In this document: piece after piece, positions 12,621-20,581 of the stretch | Position numbering within the stretch: position 1 is the stretch's first letter | How the letters are laid out: each line of letters opens with the position of its first letter | Translations under genes and position numbers: made by a program | Assembly (NCBI RefSeq): GCF_051960575.1 | Contig: NZ_JBQCEE010000239.1 | Span: 1 to 30,929, forward strand | DNA length: 30,929 nt | Direction of reading: 5' to 3' | Source: JBQCEE01 sp051960575 | Lineage (GTDB): Bacteria; Actinomycetota; Actinomycetes; Mycobacteriales; Jatrophihabitantaceae | The notes under the pieces: model-generated | What the model was told of the DNA's origin: nothing | Seen by the model: only the letters and a program-made list of their open reading frames with translations | Database searches by the model: none

Positions 12621-15554
12621 TCAATACGCGAACAGCGCGGTGGTGGCGAGCGCGACTTGGGCGCCGGCGGAGTGCGCTGAGGCGGTGGTGCCGTTAGCAC
12701 CGCGGGTGATCGTCGAGAACGTCTGGGGCGACGTGGCCGAGCCGGGCGCGGCGCCGAGGGTGATCTGCTCGGAGTCGATCACGATCGTGAACGGGTACTG
12801 GGTGCCGTCGTTCGTCAGCGGCGGTGCGCCGGCGGCGGTCGCGATGACCAGCGACGTCGCTGCGGCGGTGACGGCCGACTGCAGCGTCGAGTCGCCCGGG
12901 TTGATCTGGAACCGCGCGGTGTCGAAGAAGCCGGCGCCCTTGTCGAGCGCCAGGTTCGGGGAGCACTGCAGCGTCACCGACGCGTTGCCCTGATCGTCCA
13001 TCGACCAGGCGATGTTCTCGACGAACCCGTCGAAGGTGATCTGCGGCGCGTTGGACGGCCGGCGGTTGATCCGCACCGGCGAGCCCAGCTCGAGCCCGAG
13101 CATCGTCTGCCAGCACGACGGGTAGGCGGCGACGTTGATGGTGATCGCCTCGCAGCGGAGCTGTGGCGTCCCTTCGTGCTGCAGCAGGTACGAGACCGCG
13201 GCGAGAATCTCGTTCTGGTCGAGGGTGTTGACCTGCCGCTGCAGCTGCACGTCGCCGAACGAGGCGATCGATGTCGGGTTGACCTGGCGGAACGCGAGCC
13301 CGCTGGTGAGCTGTGTGAGCAGCACGTCGTCGGCGACCAGGGTCGGGTCGAAGTCGAACGCCGCGCCCTCGTAAGGGATCTCGCCCGCGGCGGTGTTCTC
13401 GCCGAACGTCGCGACCGGGGTGGTCTGGCCGTAGCGGCGGCTGCGGTTCTTGAAGGTCACGACGCCGGAGCGGTCGACGTACTGCTGCCCGTTCTCGGTG
13501 TCGGTGACCGTCTGCAGCGACGAGACGGCGTCGTGGCCGGTGTCAGCGGCGGCGGCGAGGAACTCAATCGGTGGCCCGTAGTCCCAGGTCTGCCCGCCGT
13601 AGCCCTGACCGAGCGTCGGCAGCGAGTCGATCGAACGGTAACCGCCCCAGCCGGCCCAGCGCAGGATGTCGGCGAACCGGGTGCCGGACGTCGCCTCGCT
13701 CGAGCCGGAACTGTCGATGGTGAGGGTGGCCATGAGGGTGTTGATCGCGGGGACCTCGAAGCCGTCGTATACCTCGTTCTCGCCCGGGGTGGGGAACAGG
13801 GTGGTCGTCGGAATCGCGGTGGCGATGTAGGCGACGCAGGACAGGTAGCCCGACCAGCCGCCAGAGCCGTTGCCGGATCCGCCGAGCGTTTCCACTGCGG
13901 CCGCGCTGAACGAAGGCCGCATGTCTGAGCCGGTGACGAGGGTCTGGGCCGGGTAGTTGTCGACCTGCCCGGTGAGCGTCTTCCCGTCGGCGCTCATGGT
14001 GAGCACGATGGCGTGCCAGCAGCCGTCGGTGGCGGCGTAGCCGGCGAAGGCGGTCGGCGACCCGATGTTCAGGGTGCGGGCGGTGCCGTTGTCGATCTGG
14101 ACCTGGTAGAAGTTCGCGCCGGTCGCGGCGAGCCGGATGTAGCTGCTCGTGTTGTTGGGGTCGTAGACGGCCCACACGTACTGGTCTGGATTCGATGCGC
14201 TGCTCGCCGCGGTGTTGACGAGGAACACCATCGTCCAGCCGGTCGCGTTCGATGGGCCGGCGCTGCCTTTGGCGGCGCCGAGATCGAGCAGCGCCAGCGC
14301 CGACGAGCCGGGCGAGTTGCTGAACTGCGTGCAGGGGCCGGAGACGGCGCCGGGGTTGAACCCGCTCGCCTTGTAGATCACCGCGCTGGAGACGCCTGAC
14401 GTGCTCGATGCGGGGAGCGTGACGCCCGGGACGATCTGCGATGCGGGCGCGCCGTTCACGATGCGGCGCTGCAGCGCGGACTCGTTGCCGGTCAGGTCGT
14501 TCCACTGCGTCGCCCCGGTCGGCTCGTCGAGGGGATAGAACCACGCGGCGCCGTGGTACAGGATCTCCTGGTACCCGGGCGAGCGGATGGCGCGCTGCGA
14601 CAGATACCCGAACGCGTCGATGAGCTGCGGCGTGGTGGTGCCGTACAGGCCGCCGTCCTCCCACGCTTGCGGCCACCGCTCGACGTAGCCGGTGAACATG
14701 TCGTACCAGGTGCCCGGGTAGTCGAACGTCGTCGGAACTGCGGCCTGCTCGAGCTGGTACTGCTGCAGCTGCAGGTCGGCGGTCGCGGTAGGCGGGGTGA
14801 CGACGACGACGGACATGGTGGCGCCGACGCAGTTGGACGGGGCGGTGCCGGACACCGTCGCGCGGGTGACCGTGGTGACGGTGGACCCGGTGACGCTCGA
14901 CAGGATCGTGCCGCCCGGGCCGTACCAGTTGAGGCGCACGGCGACGCCGAGCCCGTTGGTGATGCCGACGACGGCGACCGACGCGGAGTAGGCGAGCCCC
15001 GGGGTGATCGCGAAGCCGCCGTAGGCGACCAGCGTCGTCCCGGCGGGGATCGAGGTCGGCAGACCGTTGCCGAAGCTGGACTGGATCGCGTACGCGGCGC
15101 CCTGCAAGTAGTAGGCGGGGTTCGGCGTCGCCCACTTCGGCCATGCGAACCCCCAGCCGTCGCTGGACGGCTGCGCCTGCGAGGCGGTGAGCAGGTTCTT
15201 CGTGACCGGGTACATGGCGCGCCGCCGGTACCCGCGGAGCAGCGTGACTGCCGGGTAGAACGGGCTCGACGGGTTGTTAGGGGCGAGCGCGCCGTCGTCG
15301 TTGCGCCACGTCGTGCCGGCGGTGCCGGTCTGCACCTGGTCGAGTTCGTACTGTCGGCCGCGCTGCGCCGACCAGGAGCCTTCGGTGCGGGCGGTGAGGT
15401 TGCACCACAGCGCCGCCTCGGCCGGCGCGTGCTCGACGGAGTTACCCGCGTATCCGGCGCTGGTGAGGACGTAGTTCGCGAGCAGCTGCGACCCCGGCCC
15501 TTGCAGGAACGACACGGACTCCTCGATGAGCGGCCAGCCGGCGTTCGTGCTCAC
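12621..15554 (-). CDS. Large tail-tip (baseplate hub) protein with carbohydrate-binding and LamG-like domains
   Basis: A 977-residue protein. Residues 1-115 are an N-terminal tail domain. Residues about 118-280 resemble a CBM4-type carbohydrate-binding module, including GLAYSASVAVVGITNGLG and the final LQLQQYQLEQAAVPTTFDYP. Residues about 335-590 form a LamG/concanavalin-like domain (AWFYPLDEPTGATQWNDLTG, GWTMVFLVNT, CWHAIVLTMSADGKTLTG). Residues 600-977 look like the hub: a beta-rich region with INRRPSNAPQITFDGFVENI and an ending ITLGAAPGSATSPQ, GANGTTASAHSAGAQVALAT. The C-terminal part is typical of siphophage tail proteins next to the distal tail protein. GTG start overlaps the paralogue stop as GTGA. 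It would contact the host wall and bind polysaccharide. Confidence 0.7.
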   Translation of the reverse strand: MSTNAGWPLIEESVSFLQGPGSQLLANYVLTSAGYAGNSVEHAPAEAALWCNLTARTEGSWSAQRGRQYELDQVQTGTAGTTWRNDDGALAPNNPSSPFYPAVTLLRGYRRRAMYPVTKNLLTASQAQPSSDGWGFAWPKWATPNPAYYLQGAAYAIQSSFGNGLPTSIPAGTTLVAYGGFAITPGLAYSASVAVVGITNGLGVAVRLNWYGPGGTILSSVTGSTVTTVTRATVSGTAPSNCVGATMSVVVVTPPTATADLQLQQYQLEQAAVPTTFDYPGTWYDMFTGYVERWPQAWEDGGLYGTTTPQLIDAFGYLSQRAIRSPGYQEILYHGAAWFYPLDEPTGATQWNDLTGNESALQRRIVNGAPASQIVPGVTLPASSTSGVSSAVIYKASGFNPGAVSGPCTQFSNSPGSSALALLDLGAAKGSAGPSNATGWTMVFLVNTAASSASNPDQYVWAVYDPNNTSSYIRLAATGANFYQVQIDNGTARTLNIGSPTAFAGYAATDGCWHAIVLTMSADGKTLTGQVDNYPAQTLVTGSDMRPSFSAAAVETLGGSGNGSGGWSGYLSCVAYIATAIPTTTLFPTPGENEVYDGFEVPAINTLMATLTIDSSGSSEATSGTRFADILRWAGWGGYRSIDSLPTLGQGYGGQTWDYGPPIEFLAAAADTGHDAVSSLQTVTDTENGQQYVDRSGVVTFKNRSRRYGQTTPVATFGENTAAGEIPYEGAAFDFDPTLVADDVLLTQLTSGLAFRQVNPTSIASFGDVQLQRQVNTLDQNEILAAVSYLLQHEGTPQLRCEAITINVAAYPSCWQTMLGLELGSPVRINRRPSNAPQITFDGFVENIAWSMDDQGNASVTLQCSPNLALDKGAGFFDTARFQINPGDSTLQSAVTAAATSLVIATAAGAPPLTNDGTQYPFTIVIDSEQITLGAAPGSATSPQTFSTITRGANGTTASAHSAGAQVALATTALFAY

Positions 15555-16525
15555 GAGTAGACCCCTGCTCCGATCGCGTTCTGCAGCGTCGCCTGCAGCG
15601 GCGACCAGCCGCCCGAGCTACCCACATCCGCGGTCGACCCGTTCGCCTGCCACGACACCGCGCACTCCACCCACTTCTGCCCGTAGTTGCGTGCCGCGGT
15701 GAGGACGTCCGCGCTCGAGGACCGCAGATCGAGCGACTGCAGCGACGCGCCCGAGCCGGACGACAGCGACACCTCGATCGACGTCTGCTGCGTCGACTGC
15801 GCCCACTGCCGGTAGGTGTCGCTGGTGAGGACGAACGTCGCGGTGCCGTTCACGGTGAGCAGCCCGGACCGCTGCAGGTACGGCTGCAGCGACCCGTCGG
15901 AGTTCGACTTGCTCGCGATCGCGCGCTGGATCTGCAGCGTGAGCTGCTGCAGCGACCCGTCGACGGTGCCGCCGACCTTCAGCGACGCAGCCCACGACGC
16001 GAGCATCGGCACGCTGGAGAACGACGCCGCCGGCTTCGACACCGCGGCGCCGGACAGGCCGACGAGCTGCGCAGCGAACGACGCCGCCTTGTCGACCCCG
16101 AACTCGATGTTCAGCGACGCGACCTTGCAGCCAGGCCACGAGATCCCGCCGACGGAGTCCGACGTGACGATCGTGTACGAGGGCGGCTGCTGGGTGCCGC
16201 TGTTCAGCGGCGTGATCGTGTGCGTGTAGGGCGCGGACGCGCCGGTGACCGCGTCGGAGCCGAGGATGCCGACGAGCAGCCACCCGATCAGGTCACCGTA
16301 GAGCGACCCCGCGACGTCGATCTGCGACCCGGAGCGGCCGGGCTGCGCCCCGTAGGCGCCAGCGACGCTGCCGCGCCACGCGTTGTCGATGATCGGGCTG
16401 AGCAGGTCGACCGGCGAGCACGAGGCGACGGGAAGCGCGACGGTCGGGGTGACCGCCGACCCGTACGTCAACTCCTTGCCGATCGCGACCTGCAGCAGAC
16501 GCGCCGGGCCGACTGCGAGCGCCAC
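15551..16525 (-). CDS. Second tail-tube-fold protein (distal tail position)
   Basis: A 324-residue protein clearly related to the major tail tube protein encoded beyond the tape measure: both have GKELTYGSAVTP / AKETTYGTPVAAP near the N-terminus, SDAVTGASAPYTHT / TDTVTGSADPYTHK, QQPPSYTIVTSD / QPPSYTLFWFD and PGCKVASLNIEF / PGCVASDVKLDI. In siphophages the gene after the tape measure encodes the distal tail protein, which has a tube-like fold. Here the paralogue probably starts or closes the tube. GTG at 16523-16525, three bases after the tape-measure stop. Its stop overlaps the next start (GTGA). Confidence 0.75.
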   Translation of the reverse strand: MALAVGPARLLQVAIGKELTYGSAVTPTVALPVASCSPVDLLSPIIDNAWRGSVAGAYGAQPGRSGSQIDVAGSLYGDLIGWLLVGILGSDAVTGASAPYTHTITPLNSGTQQPPSYTIVTSDSVGGISWPGCKVASLNIEFGVDKAASFAAQLVGLSGAAVSKPAASFSSVPMLASWAASLKVGGTVDGSLQQLTLQIQRAIASKSNSDGSLQPYLQRSGLLTVNGTATFVLTSDTYRQWAQSTQQTSIEVSLSSGSGASLQSLDLRSSSADVLTAARNYGQKWVECAVSWQANGSTADVGSSGGWSPLQATLQNAIGAGVYS

Positions 16526-16528
16526 TGG

Positions 16529-19336
16529 TCAGCTCCGCTTGTACGGCTGGTAGGTCTGGGAGTTGCGGCCGCCGTGGCGCAGCGCGCCCTTCTGCGCGGC
16601 CTTCCAGACGCCGTCGACGTCCACGACCGAGCCCTGCACGTAGATGTGGGTGCAGCCCTCGCCGTGATGGCCGCCGCCGCCGTGCGGCGCGCCCTGCGGG
16701 CTCGCAGCGGGCGACGCCTGCGTGAGGGCTTGCGACAGCGCCGACACGGTGCGCGGTGAGTCGAGCGGCAGCACCAGCTCGTTGCCGGACGGGTTGTCGC
16801 CGACGACGGCCAGGGTCTCGCCGAGCGTCATGCCGCCGCGCGCGATGTGCGGGATATCGGGGATGTGCGAGATGTCGACGAACGGGACCTCGTTCGCCAC
16901 GTCGATCGCGGAGTTGATCGGCCCGATGAAGTACGAGTTGACCGCGTCGATGATCCCGTTCACGGCGGACCGGAACCCGTCGACCAGCCCGTCCCAGATC
17001 CCCGAGATGAGCGACTTGATCCCGCCGACGACGTTTGAGACGGTGCTCGAGAGGCTGCCCCAGAAGGTGTGCCAGGCGCGACCGATCGCGCCGGTCACAC
17101 GGCTGATCACCGAGGCGACGTCCTCGATCCCCTGCTTGATGAAGTTGTAGACGGGGGCGATGGCGGTGTGCCACACGGTCGACACGATGTCGCCGATCCA
17201 CCGGAACACAGCGCCGATGCCGTGGCCGACCGTCGACAGGATCGACCCGACGACCTTGAACTCGGCCTTCCAGAGGTCCCAGATCGGCGAGATGACGTTG
17301 TCCCAGGCGAACGAGATCGCGTCCTCGATGCCGGACCAGACGACCTGCCATGCGGCGAGCAGCGCCTGCGTGGCGAGCACGAGCGGGGCGATCGCGAGCG
17401 CGATGATCACGCCGAAGATCGGCTTCAGGATCGACCAGGCGACCGACACGACATCGGCGACGACATGGAAGATCCCCGCCCAGATCGCCGCGAACACCTT
17501 CGCGGCCTCGACGACGGGGTGGATGCCGTAGTCGACGATCGCCGTGAACACGGGCTTGAGGAACCCGTTCCACACCGAGATGGCGACGGACTTGATGACG
17601 CCCCAGACCTGCTGCCAGTGCGTCGCGAGCAGCCCGATGGCGAGGCCGACTGCGGCGATCGCGAGGCCGATCGGCCCGAACGCTGTCTCGGTCGCGGCCC
17701 CGGCGGCTTCGCCGGATGCGGCCATCGCGTCCTCGGCTGCGCCGACCTCGGTGGCAGCGGCGGTGACCGACGTGCCGAGCCCCATCCAGGAGCCGACCAT
17801 CGTCGCGAGCTTCCCGACCGTCTCGGCGGCCGACCAGGCGAGGCGGGCGACGTAGCGGCCGAGCGCGAGGACCATGACGCCGCCGATGACGCCGGCGAGC
17901 ACCATCGTGACGTCCTTGTGGTGGACGAACCAGCCGACGACGTCACGGACGACGGGGATCAGCTTCGTGCCGATGTTGACCAGCAGCACGTCGATCATCT
18001 GCTTGGCCTGGTCGAGCTGCACCGACAGGTTCTGCTGGGTCTTCGCCCACGTCGAGATGTGCGCTCCGGCGCCCTCGCCGGCCTTCGCGACCTCGGCGGT
18101 CTTGTCCTTGAAGAACTTCGCGGACTCGCCGGACAGCATGAGTGCGGTGTTCATGCCGGTCGCGCCGCCCATGATCTTGTTCAGCGCGCCGGCGAAGGTG
18201 ACCACGGTCGGCTGCCCGGTCTTGAGGGCGTCGGAGAAGCCGTGCGACTGCGCGTACAGCTTGCTCATCTGCTGGCCGAGCAGGACGTTCTCGCCGCCGA
18301 GACCCTTGACCTCTTTCCGGTACTGGAAGATCGAGATCTTGCCGTCCATGTACTGCTGCGTCAGCCCGCGCAGCGGCGTCGACGCGTGGTTCATCATCGT
18401 GTTGAGGTCGGCCTGCGCCTGCGCGGCTTGCTTCCAGATCCCGAGCGCGACCATGCCGCCCTTGGAGTGCTTCGCGAGCGCCTCGGTGATCAGGTTGACG
18501 GTGCCGGTGAGGCCGCGCTGCCCGAGGTGGGACGACACGTCGGTCACGTCGATGCCGAGCTGCTGCATCGCCTTCTGAGCGACCTGCGACGGCGCCTGCA
18601 GCCCGCGGATGGTGTTCGCCAGTTCCTGGGTGGCCTCGTGCGCGCTGGTGCCGTGCTGGGTCAGGGTGGCGACGGCGCCCGCCACCTGCGCGAACGAGAT
18701 GCCAGCGGCGGAGGCGGTGGGCAGCACCGACGACAGCGACCCGGCGTACTCCTCCATCGACGTCTTCGCCGCGCCGGACGCGGCGACGAGCTGGTTCTCG
18801 ACGGAGACCGCGTCGGACGCCTTGAGGTGGTAGGACATCATGATCGACGTCAGCGCGTTGGTGGCGGTCCCGAGATCGACGTTCTCGGCCTTCGCGCCCT
18901 CAGCGGCAGCACGGAGGACCTTCAGCCCGTCAGCACCGCGCAGACCGGCCTTCTCGACGGTGTACATGCCCTCGGACAGCTGGTCGAGGTTGGTGCCGGT
19001 GTCGACAGCGATCGTCTTGATCCCGGACGAGACGACGCCCATGTTCTTCGGCAGCTCGCCGCCCGCGGTCTCGAGCAGCGTCATGTGCTGCTGGAAGTCG
19101 GTCGCCATCTTCAGCGACTCGACGCCGACCACGCCTGCGAGACCGAGGACGCCGACGGCCATCGCCTTGCGCTTCGCGTTGGTGCGCTCCATCGCCGCGG
19201 CCTGCTGCGCCTCGGACTTCTCCGTCGACGCGGCCATCTCGCGGGTGGCTTCCTTGACCTCCTTCTCGGTCGCCAGGAGCTCGCCAGCGCGGGCGCGCAG
19301 TTCGAGCACAAGCGGAGGCAACAGCTTCTCGGCCAC
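16529..19336 (-). CDS. Tail tape measure protein
   Basis: A 935-residue tape measure. The N-terminal 60 residues are coiled coil (EKEVKEATREMAASTEKSEA), then a TP901-type conserved core (LSSVLPTASAAGISFAQVAG, the GTSAHEATQELANTIRGLQ region) and several hydrophobic helices between about residues 470 and 760 (VTMVLAGVIGGVMVLALGRY, FGVIIALAIAPLVLATQALL). It ends in a Gly-rich tail with a His cluster (GGGGHHGEGCTH). At about 0.15 nm per residue this predicts a tail near 140 nm. GTG start at 19334-19336. It sits between the gp10-like gene and the second tube paralogue, the classical order for a siphophage tail. Confidence 0.9.
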   Translation of the reverse strand: MAEKLLPPLVLELRARAGELLATEKEVKEATREMAASTEKSEAQQAAAMERTNAKRKAMAVGVLGLAGVVGVESLKMATDFQQHMTLLETAGGELPKNMGVVSSGIKTIAVDTGTNLDQLSEGMYTVEKAGLRGADGLKVLRAAAEGAKAENVDLGTATNALTSIMMSYHLKASDAVSVENQLVAASGAAKTSMEEYAGSLSSVLPTASAAGISFAQVAGAVATLTQHGTSAHEATQELANTIRGLQAPSQVAQKAMQQLGIDVTDVSSHLGQRGLTGTVNLITEALAKHSKGGMVALGIWKQAAQAQADLNTMMNHASTPLRGLTQQYMDGKISIFQYRKEVKGLGGENVLLGQQMSKLYAQSHGFSDALKTGQPTVVTFAGALNKIMGGATGMNTALMLSGESAKFFKDKTAEVAKAGEGAGAHISTWAKTQQNLSVQLDQAKQMIDVLLVNIGTKLIPVVRDVVGWFVHHKDVTMVLAGVIGGVMVLALGRYVARLAWSAAETVGKLATMVGSWMGLGTSVTAAATEVGAAEDAMAASGEAAGAATETAFGPIGLAIAAVGLAIGLLATHWQQVWGVIKSVAISVWNGFLKPVFTAIVDYGIHPVVEAAKVFAAIWAGIFHVVADVVSVAWSILKPIFGVIIALAIAPLVLATQALLAAWQVVWSGIEDAISFAWDNVISPIWDLWKAEFKVVGSILSTVGHGIGAVFRWIGDIVSTVWHTAIAPVYNFIKQGIEDVASVISRVTGAIGRAWHTFWGSLSSTVSNVVGGIKSLISGIWDGLVDGFRSAVNGIIDAVNSYFIGPINSAIDVANEVPFVDISHIPDIPHIARGGMTLGETLAVVGDNPSGNELVLPLDSPRTVSALSQALTQASPAASPQGAPHGGGGHHGEGCTHIYVQGSVVDVDGVWKAAQKGALRHGGRNSQTYQPYKRS

Positions 19337-19357
19337 GCGGGCGGTGCCCCTTCCGGG

Positions 19358-19789
19358 TCAGGCGAGGAACCGGCGCCACATGGCGGCGGCGAGGTCCGGC
19401 AGCTCTTCTCGGGCGTGGTCTGCGGCCGGCTCGAAGTACGGGTACGGGCGGGTGACGTTGTGGCCTCGCGTGCCGTCGCTGTCTGGCCAGCCGAGTTCGA
19501 CGCGGCGGGCGTAGTTCGCGCGCGGGGCGACGACGGTGCCGTACGACCCGAGGCCGTAGCGGCGGATCGGGTCGGTGGTGATGGAGCGGCGCAGCGTGCC
19601 GGTGACGACGTTCGGCTTGTCGCCGCCGACGTGCGGCTCGCCTCGTTTGTGGGCGCCCTCGAAGTTGTTCTTCGCGTCCCGTTCGGCGATCGCGGCGGCG
19701 GCGGCGACGGCCTGCCGCGAGACCGCGTCGCCTTGGATCACGACCTTGTTGAGCGCGGCCTCGAACTCGCGCAGCCCGAGCATCGGCAT
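19358..19789 (-). CDS. HK97 gp10-like protein
   Basis: A 143-residue protein with an N-terminal helix (LGLREFEAALNKVVIQGDAV), RQAVAAAAAIAERDAKNNFE, then VVTGTLRRSITTDPIRRY, YGTVVAPRANYARRVELGWP and a PYPYFEPAADHARE tail. The TGTLRRSI and P-Y-F-x-P-A motifs are the marks of HK97 gp10-like proteins (tail completion). The ATG at 19787-19789 overlaps the stop of the frameshift extension. In most phages this family lies before the tail tube gene; here it is between the chaperones and the tape measure. An unusual position, but the motif match is good. Confidence 0.7.
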   Translation of the reverse strand: MPMLGLREFEAALNKVVIQGDAVSRQAVAAAAAIAERDAKNNFEGAHKRGEPHVGGDKPNVVTGTLRRSITTDPIRRYGLGSYGTVVAPRANYARRVELGWPDSDGTRGHNVTRPYPYFEPAADHAREELPDLAAAMWRRFLA

Positions 19790-20057
19790 CAGCGGCCGCC
19801 TCCGATCGTCCGCGGCCTCCCGTCGCCGTCGTCGTTGCGGCGACGGTGGTCGTGGGGGCGGTCGTTGTAGAGCCGGGCGATCCGCAGCGTCCACTCGATC
19901 GTCGCGAGCGGCTCGTCCTGGTACTGCTCGTCGGTCATCGGGATGAGCCGCCGGTACAGGTACTCCTGGTGTTCAGCGGCGGTCGCGGGGTCGATCCACG
20001 TCGTCCCGTCGCCTGACTGAAGCGCCGACCGCAGACGCCTCAGTCCCCAGTAGGGGA
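19789..20057 (-). CDS. Tail assembly chaperone extension (T part, probable -1 frameshift product)
   Basis: This frame opens within the end of the chaperone gene and has no good start of its own. Slipping back one base near 20052-20057 would fuse the chaperone to about 85 residues: YWGLRRLRSALQSGDGTTWI, AEHQEYLYRRLIPMTDEQYQ, then ATIEWTLRIARLYNDRPHDH and an Arg/Asp-rich tail. This is the usual G/GT arrangement of siphophage tail assembly chaperones immediately before the tape measure. The stop at 19789 overlaps the next start. The exact slip site is uncertain, as the candidate heptamer TTCCCCT is not canonical. Confidence 0.65.
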
Positions 20058-20507
20058 AGCCGGGTCCTCGATGTTGTCGACGGAGAACTCGTCGCGGGCG
20101 AAGATGTCCGACGCCTTCGCGGCCTCGAGGCGCAGCGCGTCGTAGACGGCGGGGTCGAGGTCGAGCAGGTCGTCGGCGGTGGCCGGGAGCGGGCCGAGCG
20201 ACCAGGATCGGAGGATTGCGAACACGGTGGCGTCGTTGAGGCGGGACAGCAGCCGGAGCTGCTGCTCGGTGAGGTCGACGTCCGGCCCCGGGTACTTCGG
20301 GTCGCCGTCGTCGGTCCGCAGCGTCGACCGGTCCTCGATGACGTCGCCTTCGCACAAGATGCGCGCGGCGGTCATGAGCGGCTCCATGAGCCGGCCGAGG
20401 CGCGAGCCGAGGATCTCGACTTCGCGGCGGCGGCGCGGCGTGATCTCGTTCTTGTTGTCGGCCAGGACGGCGGTTGCGCCGCCGGGCAGGTCGATGGTTC
20501 GGGACAT
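20040..20507 (-). CDS. Tail assembly chaperone (G part)
   Basis: A 155-residue acidic helical protein: MSRTIDLPGGATAVLADNKN, RRRREVEILGSRLGRLMEPL, then DLTEQQLRLLSRLNDATVFA and ILRSWSLGPLPATADDLLDL. The C-terminal DNIEDPASPTGD is acidic and ends at the probable slip site. Location between the tail tube and the tape measure, plus the overlapping -1 frame, identify it as the short tail assembly chaperone that coats the tape measure during assembly. ATG at 20505-20507. An 11-bp hairpin lies between it and the tail tube gene. Confidence 0.75.
   Translation of the reverse strand: MSRTIDLPGGATAVLADNKNEITPRRRREVEILGSRLGRLMEPLMTAARILCEGDVIEDRSTLRTDDGDPKYPGPDVDLTEQQLRLLSRLNDATVFAILRSWSLGPLPATADDLLDLDPAVYDALRLEAAKASDIFARDEFSVDNIEDPASPTGD
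20043..20058 (-). other. Candidate -1 frameshift site
   Basis: On the minus strand the zero frame reads GCT TCC CCT ACT GGG GAC TGA. A -1 shift at TCC-CCT would continue as TTC CCC TAC TGG GGA CTG. Pro tRNA can re-pair from CCT to CCC and Ser tRNA from TCC to TTC with one wobble. TCCCC and GGGGA also form a small hairpin (TCCCC-TACT-GGGGA) right at the site. Confidence 0.45.
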
Positions 20508-20545
20508 GACAGGTACCCCCCGCGGGTAGGTGGTTCGGATGGTTG

Positions 20546-20572
20546 CCCGGGCGCCCAGGGCGGGCGCCCGGG
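20546..20572 (-). terminator. Hairpin after the tail tube gene
   Basis: CCCGGGCGCCC (20546-20556) pairs perfectly with GGGCGCCCGGG (20562-20572) over a five-base loop. It starts ten bases after the tail tube stop on the minus strand. No T-run follows, so it is probably a partial terminator or a 3' stabiliser for the abundant tube message. Confidence 0.6.
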
Positions 20573-20581
20573 TTCGACCGG

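Noticed and set aside
17069..19870. A 933-residue plus-strand open frame
   Set aside because: It lies opposite the tape measure and reads Arg/Asp/Val-rich without domains; it is an antisense shadow caused by high GC content.
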